The notes under the pieces: model-generated | The model's input: only the letters and a program-made list of their open reading frames with translations | Database searches by the model: none | What the model was told of the DNA's origin: nothing | Assembly: GCA_001829505.1 (NCBI GenBank) | Contig: MIBK01000161.1 | Span: 1-15,607, forward strand | Source of the DNA: Spirochaetes bacterium RBG_16_67_19 | GTDB lineage: Bacteria; Spirochaetota; Spirochaetia; SZUA-6; DRHE01 | Reading direction: 5' to 3' | Length of the DNA stretch: 15,607 bases | Program-made: the position numbers and the translations under genes | Shown: positions 1 to 8,672 of the stretch, piece by piece | Layout of the letters: every line of letters starts with the position of its first letter | How positions within the stretch are numbered: the first letter of the stretch is position 1

Positions 1-2857
1 GTTTCACGATCCGCAGGCCCGAGGCGCCGTCCGTGGCCAGGGCATGGCGGCCGTTCAGGATCAGGTCCTGCGGGTCCGCTCCCAGGGCCAGAGAGGTGAC
101 CAGGGAAGCGTCCGAGAGCGCCGCCGGATTGGACACGTTGATCAGCACCAGGCCCGCGGTGGGCTCCAGCACGTAAGCCTGGGCGCCGAAGGCGGCCACC
201 CCCGCGCTGCCGAAACTGTCCGGAGCTCCGGGCCGGGTATCACACGGGCCATAAGCGCTCATGTAGGAGGCGCTGGCCGGGTTGACATTCACGGCCCACA
301 GCCCCAGGCCGGGTCCCTGGTCGCTCACGAAGGCCCAGTCCCCGTACAGCGACAGGTAGCCGATGATCATGCCCGAGCCCAGACCGCTGCCGACCGAAGC
401 CGGGATGGCCGGCTGGGAAACGTCCAGCACCTTCAGGCTATTGGGCTGGAAGTAGGCCCCGTCGGTGGTATAAGCCCGCTCGCCGCGCAGCTCCACGTCC
501 TGCATTCCGCCCCCCGCCGAGTCGTAGATGCCGATGCCAACCGGCTGGGCGGGGTTGGAAACGTCATACACCTGCAGCCCGCTGCCGGACGCGGCGTACA
601 GGTAGTCCCCCTTGATCGCCACCCGCTCCAGGTAGCTGGAAATGGGCGCGACCGAGCCGACGAAAGCCGGGGAGCCGGAGTTGGAAACGTCCACTACCGT
701 CAGGCCATTGACGCCGGCGGCCACGAAGGCGTACGGGCCCGAAAGGGCCACGTCCACCGCACCCGTGATGGTGTAGCTTCCCAGCCCCGCATCAGGTGGC
801 AAAGTCGGATCGCCGATGTCGATGAGCTGCAGCGCTGCAGTTCCCGCCGCATACACGATGTCGCCGCGCACCGCCAGGCCTTTCAGCCCGCCGGCCGAGC
901 TATAGCTGCCCTCCACGGACATGGAGCCGGGCAGACGCAGGTCCACCACCTGGAACAGCGGCAGGCCGGAAGCTAGGAAGGCGTAGCTGCCATCTGTATC
1001 GATGCCGCCCGGCGTGCCGGGGGTGTCCAGGAACTCGCTCTTCACCGGCGCGCTCGGGGTGGATACGCCGTAGACCTGCATGCCGATCTTGTCAGCGGCG
1101 TAGGCCTTGCCGCCCGATATGCGCAGGTCGGAGGCGTAGCCGCTGGTATCCGCGGTCTGGCCCACTTCCGTCAGGTTCAAAGGGTACTTGCCCACTACGA
1201 ACAAACAGTATTCCGGCGGCGGCTCGATGTCCGCGTTGCGGGTGGCCAGCAGATACACGTAGTCATCGCTGACGGCCAGGAGGTTGGGATTGTAGTCAGG
1301 GTCCGTGAAGGTACGGTACTCGAACAGCTTCTGGCTGGCGCCGAGGTTGTAATAGTAGAACTCCCTCAGCTCGTTGGCCGAGGTGGAGGTGTTCAGCGCC
1401 GTCACGTAGACAAAGGTGTAGTTGGGGTAGGCCTCCACGTAATCCACTTCCACGTCCAACAGGCTCAGCACGCTAGCCGGATAGCGCGTGCGGTAGTCGT
1501 CGATATTGTCCAGGTTGTCGGCGTTCAACAACAATAGGTTGGTGTTCCCCGAACCATCGATCACGTACAGGTGGTTGCGCATGGCATCCAGCGCCAGCGC
1601 CGTAGCATCAGCGATCGCAGGGGCGCCGGTATAGGTTGACTGAATTACAGGAAAGTCCGGCGAGGCGAGGCTCAGTACCCGCACCCCGCCAGCGCCATCC
1701 GCCAGGTACAGGTAACTTCCTTGAATGACCAGGTCTTTAGCATTGGTCGTGCCGATCGTACGCAGGTAGACCGGAGCGGCCGGGTCGGTGATGTCGACCA
1801 CCAGCAGCCCCTGCGCGCCGGCGGCCACGTAGGCGTAGTTGCCGGCGATCCGCACCTTTTGGGCGGCATAGGGCAGGGTCAGGCTGGTGATGCGCTCGGC
1901 TTGAGGCGGCACCTGGAAGGTCTGCGCCGCGTTGAAGGTGCTGACAATGCTGCCCTCCAGAGAGGGCTTCACCTTGTAGTAGTACCAGGTGTCCTCGGAA
2001 ACGTTGGTGTCCGTGAAGGAGAAGCCGCTCAAGACCCCGGTGTAGTTCTCGTAAGGGCCGTTTTCGCTGGTGGCCCGCAGAACCTCGAACTCCTCCGTGG
2101 CTTCGATTTGAGCCCACTCCAGGGAGATTTCCCTGTACCCGCCCCGGACCAGGGGGGCCAGGGTCAGCGGGGACAGCGGGATGGTGCGTACGTACCCGGA
2201 CCAGTAGTCCGGCGGCTCGTCCATGTGCGCCCGCAGCAGGAAGATGTGCAGGGCCCCGTTCTTCAGCCCGGTCAGGGGTACCGTGGTGGCCATGGGCCCC
2301 AGATCGATCGTGCTGCCGTAGCTCTCCGAGGGCAGGGTGCCGTTGGCGGTGTAATACACGGTGTAGCCGGTGGCCCCGTCCACCGGCTCCCAGCTCAGGT
2401 CGACCCGCTTGCTGGAAGGGGTAGCGGTGAAGGAGGAGACGGAGCTGCCGGGGTAGTTCAGGGTGATGGTTTTGCTGGCCTGGTTGTCGTTCCAGTCCTG
2501 CGCCGTCAGGGTGATGACGATCGGGCCGTTGAAGGTCACCGTATCGAACTGGAAGGAAAAGGCGCCGTCCGCGCCGATGGAGGCCAGAGGCACCTCCCCC
2601 TGCGTCAGCAGCCCCAGGGTGCCGGCCACCAGGAAGCCTACCTCCCGCAGCTCGCCCGGGACATGCGCGATGCTCCCCTGCACCGTCACGGTCTGGGTGT
2701 ATTGGCTGTTGTCCTGCGGCGAGGAAATAGTGATCACGGGAGCCGACTTGTCGGTCATCTGAGCCAGCACGCTGCCGGTGATCGGATTGGGGCAGGCGCT
2801 CAGGCCCAGCAGGGCGGCGGCGGCCGCCAGCAGCTTGAAGAAGCTCGGCCGGTTCAT
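1..2857 (-). CDS. LVIVD-repeat lipoprotein with Ig-like and fibronectin III domains (partial, C-terminus off window)
   Basis: The frame is open from ATG 2857 to the left edge, giving 952 visible residues and no stop. The N-terminus is a lipoprotein signal: MNRPSFFKLL, an alanine-rich core, then lipobox LSAC with the acylated Cys at residue 22. A bacterial Ig-like domain follows (about 38-130; APVITISSPQD), then two fibronectin type III-like domains (about 137-230 and 231-306; VDLSWEPVDGATGYTVYY and YYYKVKPS). From about 320 to the edge there are repeated units of the type GNYAYVAAGAQGLLVVDIT-DP.AP, recognisable as LVIVD repeats that form a beta-propeller. The protein should be anchored to the envelope and exposed for binding; no catalytic motif was seen and the ligand is unknown. 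The start is supported by a strong AGGAGG (2862-2867) and by ATGA overlap with the upstream gene, so the two are translationally coupled. Confidence 0.88.
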   Translation of the reverse strand, partial: MNRPSFFKLLAAAAALLGLSACPNPITGSVLAQMTDKSAPVITISSPQDNSQYTQTVTVQGSIAHVPGELREVGFLVAGTLGLLTQGEVPLASIGADGAFSFQFDTVTFNGPIVITLTAQDWNDNQASKTITLNYPGSSVSSFTATPSSKRVDLSWEPVDGATGYTVYYTANGTLPSESYGSTIDLGPMATTVPLTGLKNGALHIFLLRAHMDEPPDYWSGYVRTIPLSPLTLAPLVRGGYREISLEWAQIEATEEFEVLRATSENGPYENYTGVLSGFSFTDTNVSEDTWYYYKVKPSLEGSIVSTFNAAQTFQVPPQAERITSLTLPYAAQKVRIAGNYAYVAAGAQGLLVVDITDPAAPVYLRTIGTTNAKDLVIQGSYLYLADGAGGVRVLSLASPDFPVIQSTYTGAPAIADATALALDAMRNHLYVIDGSGNTNLLLLNADNLDNIDDYRTRYPASVLSLLDVEVDYVEAYPNYTFVYVTALNTSTSANELREFYYYNLGASQKLFEYRTFTDPDYNPNLLAVSDDYVYLLATRNADIEPPPEYCLFVVGKYPLNLTEVGQTADTSGYASDLRISGGKAYAADKIGMQVYGVSTPSAPVKSEFLDTPGTPGGIDTDGSYAFLASGLPLFQVVDLRLPGSMSVEGSYSSAGGLKGLAVRGDIVYAAGTAALQLIDIGDPTLPPDAGLGSYTITGAVDVALSGPYAFVAAGVNGLTVVDVSNSGSPAFVGSVAPISSYLERVAIKGDYLYAASGSGLQVYDVSNPAQPVGIGIYDSAGGGMQDVELRGERAYTTDGAYFQPNSLKVLDVSQPAIPASVGSGLGSGMIIGYLSLYGDWAFVSDQGPGLGLWAVNVNPASASYMSAYGPCDTRPGAPDSFGSAGVAAFGAQAYVLEPTAGLVLINVSNPAALSDASLVTSLALGADPQDLILNGRHALATDGASGLRIVK

Positions 2858-5037
2858 TGCTCCTCCTCTTCCACGAACGACACGCCGCGGCTTCTGCCCG
2901 CGGCGGCGGCCCGCTCCGTGCCGGAGGCGCCGACCTGGGCCAGATAGGTGAACTCCCTGGCTCGTTCCGGATCCAGCTCGGCGGCCCGGGCGTAGTACTT
3001 CTGGGCCTCCGGGTAGTTCTCCAGCTCGTGGTAGGCCTTGGACATGTTCAGCAGCACCAGCTGGGCCAGCGACTTGCCCTGCCCGCCCCTCTTGGCCAGG
3101 GCCTCCTGCACGCCCTGGTAGCTCTTCAAAGCCTGGGCGTAGTTCTTCCGGGCGAAAGCCACGTTGCCCAGGTTGACCCGGGCAGCCAGGTAGCCGGGAT
3201 CGATCTGCAGTGCCCGGCCAAAAGCCGCCTCCGCCTCCTCGTACTTGCCGAAGCGCACATAGGCCATACCCAGGCGGTTGTAGTCCAGCTTGTCCCCGCT
3301 CCTGCGGGCCTTGTCGGCGCTGTCCTTGACCAGCAGCCCGGCCAGCTTGTCCAGGTCGCGGGCGAAGCCGCGGGCGATGTTGGCCCGGTTCCCGTACTGC
3401 AGCCCCAGGTCCGACTCCCGCAGGCCCACCGGCCGGAACAGGGCCTGGGCCTCGCGGGTGCGGTACAGCCGGCGCTCCTGCCCGGCGAAGGCGTTCCACA
3501 GCTCCATCCCCCGCCTCCAGGCCTCCGGGAAATCCCCGGTGCCGATCAGGGTGATCTCCACCGGGACCCACAGCTCCCCGTCAAGGGCGAGGGTCATGGC
3601 CCGATCCGGGTGCAGCTCCCGGTAGCCGGCGGCCGCCACCTTGGTGTTCAACGCCGCGTAGATGTGGCCGGGCACGGTGATGAAGGCCGTTTCCACGCCC
3701 ACCGATTCCAGCAGGCTGCAGAAAAGCACGGTCAGGTCGTCGCAGTCCCCAGCGATGGTCTTGAGCGTATCCCGGGGCAGGCTCACCGAGTCCACCAGCT
3801 TCGCGTCGCCCTGCGCCCGGGTGAAGGGCGAGCTGGGATCCGCCTGGTAGAGCAGCCCGATCTCGGCCAGCGCGCTGAACAGCTGCATGGCCACCTGCAG
3901 GGGCTCGTTGTACAGCGGCTGCGTGGAATCCTTGAAGAGCTGGCGCACGAAGCTGGCGTAGTTGCGGATGGCCGAGTCCGCCGGGGTGATGAAGGCCCCC
4001 ACCTTGCGGTCGTCGTCCCAGGTGATGGCCTTCTTGTCGTACAGGTCGTAGCTCACCGACTGGCGCTGCTCCGCGGGGCGGTCCCGCAGGCGGTAGGTGA
4101 CGATCACCTCCCCGGTGAGGGGGGTGACCCCCTCGGTGGTGAACACCGCCTGGTTGAAGGAGGCCAGCAGCGGCACCGTGACGCTCTGGCCGGCGGCCAG
4201 CTCGGGCACGGCGAGGCTCTGGGTGGGCGAATCCATGAAGCCCGCCTGGTAGAAGGAAACCTCCAGGTCGCGCACCGGCTGCTTTTCGGTGTTGGTCAGC
4301 ACCACCTGGCCGATGGGGTTCTTGACGTAGTGGCTCTGCATCGCGCCGAAGGCCGGCGGGACGGACACCTCGCTGAAACGCAGGCTGCGGATCAGGGACT
4401 GGGCGGAATCCGGGTCTTCCCCGAAGCGGTAGTTCAGGGCGAAGCCCAGCCCGAAAAGCAGGCCGTTGAAATCCTTCAGCGGGCTCAAGGACAGCAGGTA
4501 CTTGAGGCTGGGGCGGATGTCGATGCTCAGGCTGTAAGAAGGGTCCAGGCTGATCTTGCCGCCGGCGCTGAATATCAAATTCGGGCTGCCCACCGCGCCG
4601 GTGTCCACGACGTTCGGAAACACCGCCTCGCTGAAACCCGCGGCCAGCTCGGCGCCCAGCTCGAAGTTCTTCACGAAGCGGTTGCTGTATCCCAGGCCGA
4701 CGGCCCCGAACCAGTGGCTGTGGTCCCACTTTTCCGGGAAGACGGGGTCCATGCTGTCGAAGCGCAGCATCCCGCCGCGCAGAAAGCCCTGCAGCACCGG
4801 CCAGCGGGGCAGCGGGTAGCGCACGTCGGCGGAAAGCTCGAAGATCGTGTAATCGCCGTTGTAGGTGCGCAGGGGCGTCAGGGTCTGGTACTCCACCCCG
4901 ATGGACAGCGGGAAGCGGTAGCGGTCGTTGAAATCGATCTTCTGCTCCTGGGCGGAAGCCGGCCGGCTCCATCCGGCCAGCAGGAGCCCGGCCGCCAATA
5001 ACGCCGAGGGGCCAAGCCTTTTTCCTGGTTTCTTCAT
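2854..5037 (-). CDS. Exported protein with barrel-like N-terminus, transglutaminase-like domain and TPRs
   Basis: 727 residues. A Sec signal peptide (charged start, LLAAGLLLAG core, probable cleavage ASA|QEQ after residue 29) is followed by about 170 residues of alternating aromatic beta strands resembling an outer-membrane beta-barrel (about 34-205). A beta-rich segment (about 225-340) comes next, then a transglutaminase-like domain: GDCDDLTVLF with the probable nucleophile Cys432, and PGHIYAAL with His458; a third triad member may lie in WVPVEIT. TPR helices span about 583-686 (YNRLGMAYVRFGKYEEAEAAF and two further copies), ending in an acidic VEEEEQ tail. It is first in an operon with the LVIVD lipoprotein; its TGA overlaps that gene's ATG. 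A promoter lies at 5069-5097 and AGAGG at 5044-5048. The enzyme activity is inferred from the Cys-His motif only; a structural peptide-binding role is possible. Confidence 0.85.
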   Translation of the reverse strand: MKKPGKRLGPSALLAAGLLLAGWSRPASAQEQKIDFNDRYRFPLSIGVEYQTLTPLRTYNGDYTIFELSADVRYPLPRWPVLQGFLRGGMLRFDSMDPVFPEKWDHSHWFGAVGLGYSNRFVKNFELGAELAAGFSEAVFPNVVDTGAVGSPNLIFSAGGKISLDPSYSLSIDIRPSLKYLLSLSPLKDFNGLLFGLGFALNYRFGEDPDSAQSLIRSLRFSEVSVPPAFGAMQSHYVKNPIGQVVLTNTEKQPVRDLEVSFYQAGFMDSPTQSLAVPELAAGQSVTVPLLASFNQAVFTTEGVTPLTGEVIVTYRLRDRPAEQRQSVSYDLYDKKAITWDDDRKVGAFITPADSAIRNYASFVRQLFKDSTQPLYNEPLQVAMQLFSALAEIGLLYQADPSSPFTRAQGDAKLVDSVSLPRDTLKTIAGDCDDLTVLFCSLLESVGVETAFITVPGHIYAALNTKVAAAGYRELHPDRAMTLALDGELWVPVEITLIGTGDFPEAWRRGMELWNAFAGQERRLYRTREAQALFRPVGLRESDLGLQYGNRANIARGFARDLDKLAGLLVKDSADKARRSGDKLDYNRLGMAYVRFGKYEEAEAAFGRALQIDPGYLAARVNLGNVAFARKNYAQALKSYQGVQEALAKRGGQGKSLAQLVLLNMSKAYHELENYPEAQKYYARAAELDPERAREFTYLAQVGASGTERAAAAGRSRGVSFVEEEEQ

Positions 5038-5068
5038 GGGGTGCCTCTATAGGTAAGCATCTTGGTAA

Positions 5069-5097
5069 AGTATATCGCTCTCAAAAACAGAAAACAA
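5069..5097 (-). promoter_or_regulatory. sigma70-type promoter of the surface-protein operon
   Basis: On the minus strand TTGTTT (5097-5092) and TATACT (5074-5069) are separated by exactly 17 bases. Transcription would begin near 5062, giving a leader of about 25 bases to ATG 5037 with AGAGG six bases before the start. It lies in the divergent gap in front of the hydrolase gene. Matched by eye only. Confidence 0.6.
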
Positions 5098-5104
5098 AGT
5101 CCCG

Positions 5105-6100
5105 TTGACCAGCCTCCAGGGGCCGTACTATCCTGCAGTTCCGATGGAACAGTTGATGAGCCTGGCACTGCAGGCCGACGAGGCGCACCTGCGCCGGGTA
5201 GGAGAGCTCCTCGGAAACGGAGCGCGGCAGGCGCCCGAGCTCTGGGCCCCGGGGGTCTGCCGTGAAGTGTACGTGACGGTGCCCGGCGCCGAGATCCGGG
5301 CCTTCCACTGCCGGCCCGCCGTCCCGGCGGCCCGCCGGCCGATCGTGCTGGTGCCGGGCTGGGGGACCATCCCCCAGGGCTTTCAGGGCTTCTACGAGAT
5401 GGTCCACGGGCAGGCCGAGCTGTACTACCTGGAGACGCGCGAGAAGCTGTCCAGCCGTCTGGGCCGGAAGCCGGACATGTCCGTGCTGCGCAGCGCGCGG
5501 GACATCCAGGCAGCCCTCCAGGCCCTGGGGCTGGCCGGCAGGGACTTCGTGCTAGTGGGCACCTGCTGGGGGGCCTCGATGATTCTGGAAGGCCTCCTGA
5601 GCGGCGAGCTGGACGCCCCGACCATCATCCTGGCCGACCCGATGCACACCCTGTGGTTTCCCAAGTGGGTGCTGCGCTGGATCTCCCCGCTGCTGCCCGC
5701 CGCCCTGGTGCGCCTGATGCGCCCCGTGCTGAGGCAGGCCATGCTGGGGGACATGAAGGAGAACGCCCAGAAGCAGCGCACCTTCGCCTTCGTGAACAGC
5801 GCCGACATCTGGAAGTGGAAGAAGTCCGCCGAGGCGGCGCGCGAGTTCGAGCTGTTCGGCCGCCTGCAGAAGGTGGACCGCGAGCTGTTCGTGCTCAACG
5901 GCACCGCGGACAAGGTGCACGACCAGAGCCATTATCCGCGCATCGCCCGGGAGCTGCCGGGCGGGCGGTTCCTGTTCGCGCCCGTGGACGAGAGCCACCG
6001 AGAGCGGATGTTCGCCGCCGTGGCGCTGCAGTTCGCCCGCCAGTCGGCCGCCGACGGGCTGCCGGCCTCTTTGGCCGGCTTCGAGAAGAGGGTCCGTTAG
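5105..6100 (+). CDS. alpha/beta hydrolase with cysteine nucleophile (PhaC-like lipase box)
   Basis: 331 residues from TTG 5105; ATG 5144 (residue 14) is an alternative. Neither has a clear Shine-Dalgarno sequence, so the start is uncertain. The fold is recognised from the oxyanion strand IVLVPGWG (80-87), the nucleophile elbow GTCWGAS with Cys154, the acid NGTADKV (Asp269) and the His ESHRERMF (His298), all in canonical order and spacing. Serine is usual at the elbow; G-x-C-x-G is the arrangement of polyhydroxyalkanoate synthases, but the protein is shorter than class I PhaC and no PhaE, PhaR or phasin is nearby. No signal peptide is visible, so it is probably cytoplasmic. Substrate unknown: a thioester or acyl transfer role is a possibility, not a conclusion. 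It is a single-gene unit divergent from the surface operon. Confidence 0.8.
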   Translation: MTSLQGPYYPAVPMEQLMSLALQADEAHLRRVGELLGNGARQAPELWAPGVCREVYVTVPGAEIRAFHCRPAVPAARRPIVLVPGWGTIPQGFQGFYEMVHGQAELYYLETREKLSSRLGRKPDMSVLRSARDIQAALQALGLAGRDFVLVGTCWGASMILEGLLSGELDAPTIILADPMHTLWFPKWVLRWISPLLPAALVRLMRPVLRQAMLGDMKENAQKQRTFAFVNSADIWKWKKSAEAAREFELFGRLQKVDRELFVLNGTADKVHDQSHYPRIARELPGGRFLFAPVDESHRERMFAAVALQFARQSAADGLPASLAGFEKRVR

Positions 6101-6160
6101 GCAGGGGCCCGGACGGCGAGGAATGTGGAGATTCGATCCTGAGCTGAGATCACTCGCTTG

Positions 6161-6190
6161 TTGACAAGGCCGAATGGGGCGAGATAGCAT
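6161..6190 (+). promoter_or_regulatory. possible sigma70 promoter for the nucleotidyltransferase pair
   Basis: A consensus TTGACA (6161-6166) is followed after 18 bases by TAGCAT (6185-6190). The start would fall near 6197, very close to GTG 6209, leaving a very short leader that would begin inside the GAGAAGG ribosome-binding sequence (6195-6201). The -35 is convincing; the -10 is weak. Confidence 0.4.
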
Positions 6191-6208
6191 TATCGAGAAG
6201 GATTGCAG

Positions 6209-6424
6209 GTGAATCCGAAGCAACGCCCGCATCACGCTCTCTACATCCGGATTCTGCGCGCCATGACCCCAGAGCAGCGGCTCGCCAAGGCATTCGAGCT
6301 CGGCGAACTGGGCAGGGAGCTGCTGCGGGCTGGAGTCCGGCAGCGATACCCCGACTACCCGGCGGCGGCGCTGCGTGGCATGGAGCTGGAGCGGATCGCC
6401 CGATGTCACAACAGGAACTACTGA
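6209..6424 (+). CDS. small conserved partner protein of the nucleotidyltransferase
   Basis: 71 residues if started at GTG 6209, preferred because GAGAAGG (6195-6201) sits seven bases upstream; TTG 6203 would add two residues but would abut that site. The protein is helical and charged (MTPEQRLAKAFELGELGRELLRAG) and ends in RIARCHNRNY. I recognise this N-terminal phrase and the terminal CHNRNY as a recurring small-protein type found directly upstream of nucleotidyltransferases, but no function is assigned. Its end overlaps the nucleotidyltransferase start by 22 bases in another frame, so the two are translated together and may form a complex or a toxin-antitoxin-like pair. No membrane segment or signal peptide is present. 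Confidence 0.75.
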   Translation: MNPKQRPHHALYIRILRAMTPEQRLAKAFELGELGRELLRAGVRQRYPDYPAAALRGMELERIARCHNRNY

Positions 6425-6975
6425 TCGCGGTAGCTGCGTCCCTCGATGAGCAGAGCGTTGCGTACTTGCTCACGGGCTCGATCGTCTCAAGTCTGTTCGG
6501 CGAACCCAGGCTGACCCATGACATCGATATACTGGTGCAGGCCTCCGCGCTCGATCCGCCCAAGCTCGCCCGGTCCTTCCCGCCGCCCCGCTACTACCTT
6601 GACGCCCCGGAAAGTATCGAGCGGACGATACGCGAAGGCTCGATGTTCAACCTCATCGACGTAAGTACCGGGGACAAGGTCGACTTCTGGATCCTGTCGG
6701 ACAGTCCATTCGACCTGTCGCGCCTGCAAAGGCGGAAACGGCTGAACCTGTTCGGTGCCCTGGTCTGGGTCTCCTCCCCCGAGGACATCATCATCGCCAA
6801 GCTGAGCTGGGCGAAGCTCTCTGGAAGTAGTGAAAAGCAGTTCCAGGATGCGCTGAGAGTATTCGAGGTGCAAGGCGTAGCTCTGGACTTGGGCTACTGC
6901 GAACTGTGGGCCGCTCGGCAGGGCGTAAGGCAGCTCTGGGAGAGGCTGCTCGCTGAAGCTGAGCAGCAGCCATGA
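6403..6975 (+). CDS. AbiEii/DUF6036-like nucleotidyltransferase
   Basis: 190 residues. It has the polymerase-beta-type nucleotidyltransferase signature: LTGSIVSSLFG (Gly25-Ser26), THDIDILV (Asp40 and Asp42 as metal ligands) and GDKVDFWIL (Asp94 as the third carboxylate). The following SPEDIIIAKL (Glu127, Asp128, Lys133) is the conserved block of AbiEii/AbiGii and DUF6036 proteins. These enzymes transfer nucleotides to protein or RNA; several act as the toxin of type IV toxin-antitoxin or abortive-infection systems, usually with a partner. The partner here is the 71-residue protein it overlaps. The intact metal-binding triad suggests activity; the target is unknown. The gene converges on the ABC permease gene 27 bases away. 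Confidence 0.85.
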   Translation: MSQQELLIAVAASLDEQSVAYLLTGSIVSSLFGEPRLTHDIDILVQASALDPPKLARSFPPPRYYLDAPESIERTIREGSMFNLIDVSTGDKVDFWILSDSPFDLSRLQRRKRLNLFGALVWVSSPEDIIIAKLSWAKLSGSSEKQFQDALRVFEVQGVALDLGYCELWAARQGVRQLWERLLAEAEQQP

Positions 6976-7002
6976 ACTTGGGCACATAGGCCCCAATCTC
7001 CG

Positions 7003-7860
7003 CTAGGCCGCCGGGGCGATCGAGGAGCCGGCCCGCCCCCGGGCGAGGCGGCGCTCCAGCAGGCGCACGATCAGGGACAGGCTGATGGTCAGGGACAGGT
7101 ACAGGAAAGCCACCACGTTGTAGGTCTCGAAGAACTTGAAGGTGCTGGCCGCGTAGACCTTGCCCATCTGGGTGATGTCCTGCACGCCCAGGGCGCTGAC
7201 CAGGGCCGAATCCTTGATCATGGCCACCAGCTCGTTGCCCAGCGGGGGCAGCACGTTGCGCACCGCCTGGGGCAGGATGATGTGCCGCAGGGCCTGCCCG
7301 CGGCGCAAGCCCAGGGAGCTGGCCGCCTCCCACTGCCCGGCGTGGATGGACTCGATGCCGGCGCGGAAGATCTCCGAGATGAAAGCCCCGTAGCCGATGG
7401 TCAGGGCGATGATGGCCCGGGCGGTGAAATCCAGGCTGCGGATGTCCAGGGGCCGGACCAGGCCGCTGACCAGCAGCGGGGTCAGCAGGAAGTTCACGGC
7501 TTCCACCAGTCCCGGAGCCCCGATGAAGGCGATGTAGTAGAGGATCACCAGCATCGGCACCCCGCGGATGACCTCCACCCAGAAGGTGGCGATCTCCCGC
7601 AGCACCCGGGAAAGGGAGACCCGGCACAGGGCAATGAAAAGCCCGCCCAGCGTGGCCAGCACGAAGGCTGCCACCGAGACCCACAAGGTGGTGGCCAAGC
7701 CCCGGACGGCGGCCCGGAAGATGAGGCGGTAGTCCCCGCGGCTGGCCACGCTCCAGGCCAGCAGCAGGCCCAGCAGGATCACCGCCAGCAGCCAGAACGG
7801 CAGCTGCCGGAGGCCGCCGGACAGCGGGAGCAGGTGCTCGGAGCCGGGGCGGTCCTTCAA
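7003..7860 (-). CDS. polar amino-acid ABC transporter permease (HisM/GlnP family)
   Basis: 285 residues from TTG 7860, one base after the stop of the binding-protein gene. There are about five hydrophobic membrane segments (roughly 21-39, 54-81, 97-126, 146-168, 246-269). The ABC-coupling EAA loop is clear: [20 protein letters not shown], followed by [23 protein letters not shown], diagnostic of the HisM/GlnP/GltK family. The protein forms the membrane channel through which the cytoplasmic ATPase drives amino-acid import. It is second in an operon with the solute-binding protein, and the TTG start with almost no spacer implies translational coupling. No ATP-binding subunit gene follows; the next gene downstream is convergent and unrelated, so an ATPase encoded elsewhere must be shared. 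Confidence 0.92.
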   Translation of the reverse strand: MKDRPGSEHLLPLSGGLRQLPFWLLAVILLGLLLAWSVASRGDYRLIFRAAVRGLATTLWVSVAAFVLATLGGLFIALCRVSLSRVLREIATFWVEVIRGVPMLVILYYIAFIGAPGLVEAVNFLLTPLLVSGLVRPLDIRSLDFTARAIIALTIGYGAFISEIFRAGIESIHAGQWEAASSLGLRRGQALRHIILPQAVRNVLPPLGNELVAMIKDSALVSALGVQDITQMGKVYAASTFKFFETYNVVAFLYLSLTISLSLIVRLLERRLARGRAGSSIAPAA

Positions 7861-7861
7861 G

Positions 7862-8647
7862 CTATTTCGCGCTGTACTCGAAGAACCACTTGGTATCCAG
7901 CCTGGCCAGGGTGCCGTCCGCCTTCATGGCCCGGATGGCGGCGTTGAAGGGGGCCACCAGGTCGGAGCCGGGCTTGAAGATGAAGCCGAAGTCCTCGGTG
8001 CCCAGGGGCTCTCCGATGACCTTGAGCTTCTCGGGATTGGCGCCCACGTACCCTCGGCCGGAGGCGGCGTCCATGAGCACGCAGTCCACGTCCCCGGCGA
8101 TCAGGGCCTGCACCGCGGCGCCGAAGGTCTCGAAGAGCTTGATGCGCGGATTCGCTTCGTCCCCGTCCAGCACGCTGTACACCGCCACGTAGAAGTTGGT
8201 CGTGCCGGCCTGCGAGCCAATCAGCAGCTTGGGGTCGGCGCCCAGCTCCGGGGCGCTGCGGAAGCGAGCCTCCTCCTTGCGCACCAGCATGAACTGCTGG
8301 CTCACCATGTAGGGCTCGGAGAAGTCCACCTGCTGCCTGCGCTCCTCGGTGATGGTGATCCCGTCCATGCCCACGTCGTACTGCCCTTCCCGCACGGCCT
8401 GGATCATGGTGTCCCAGGCGGTCACGTTCCACTGCACCCTGGCCTTCAGCCGCCGGGCGATTTCGTTGACTGCGTCGTACTCCCAGCCCATGGCCTTGCC
8501 GGTCCGCGGGTCGACGAAGTTCAGCGGCAGGTAGGCGTTCTCCGTGACGGCGCGGATCAGGCGCCCCTTCAGGTCCGGCAGCTTACCCTGTGCGGAAAGG
8601 GAAACGACCAGCAGGAGGCCCAGGACCGCGAGTAGGAGCTTCTTCAT
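7862..8647 (-). CDS. extracellular solute-binding protein family 3 (polar amino acids)
   Basis: 261 residues from ATG 8647. The frame extends further upstream, but this start is fixed by a perfect AAGGAGGG (8653-8660) five bases away and by the signal peptide [20 protein letters not shown]. The mature part follows the family-3 periplasmic binding protein pattern: an N-terminal strand [55 protein letters not shown], the hinge [30 protein letters not shown] and a C-terminal [21 protein letters not shown]. It captures a polar amino acid or similar ligand and delivers it to the adjacent permease; the exact ligand cannot be told from sequence. It is the first gene of the operon, with a promoter at 8673-8701. 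Confidence 0.92.
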   Translation of the reverse strand: MKKLLLAVLGLLLVVSLSAQGKLPDLKGRLIRAVTENAYLPLNFVDPRTGKAMGWEYDAVNEIARRLKARVQWNVTAWDTMIQAVREGQYDVGMDGITITEERRQQVDFSEPYMVSQQFMLVRKEEARFRSAPELGADPKLLIGSQAGTTNFYVAVYSVLDGDEANPRIKLFETFGAAVQALIAGDVDCVLMDAASGRGYVGANPEKLKVIGEPLGTEDFGFIFKPGSDLVAPFNAAIRAMKADGTLARLDTKWFFEYSAK

Positions 8648-8652
8648 AGGAT

Positions 8653-8660
8653 CCCTCCTT
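8653..8660 (-). promoter_or_regulatory. strong Shine-Dalgarno of the binding-protein gene
   Basis: AAGGAGGG on the minus strand, five bases before ATG 8647. It decides the start over longer in-frame readings that would place residues before the signal peptide. Confidence 0.8.
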
Positions 8661-8672
8661 ATCCCTAGCCGG

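Noticed and set aside
1..2000. Tandem DNA repeats or CRISPR-like array in the left part
   Set aside because: The periodicity is at protein level (LVIVD propeller units); nucleotide units are not conserved and there are no spacers.
2857..5001. Long open frame on the plus strand opposite the TPR protein (also 44-976, 1721-2947)
   Set aside because: These are antisense frames kept open by high GC; their translations are rich in Gly, Gln, Val and His with no recognisable domain, while the minus-strand readings have signal peptides and clear domains.
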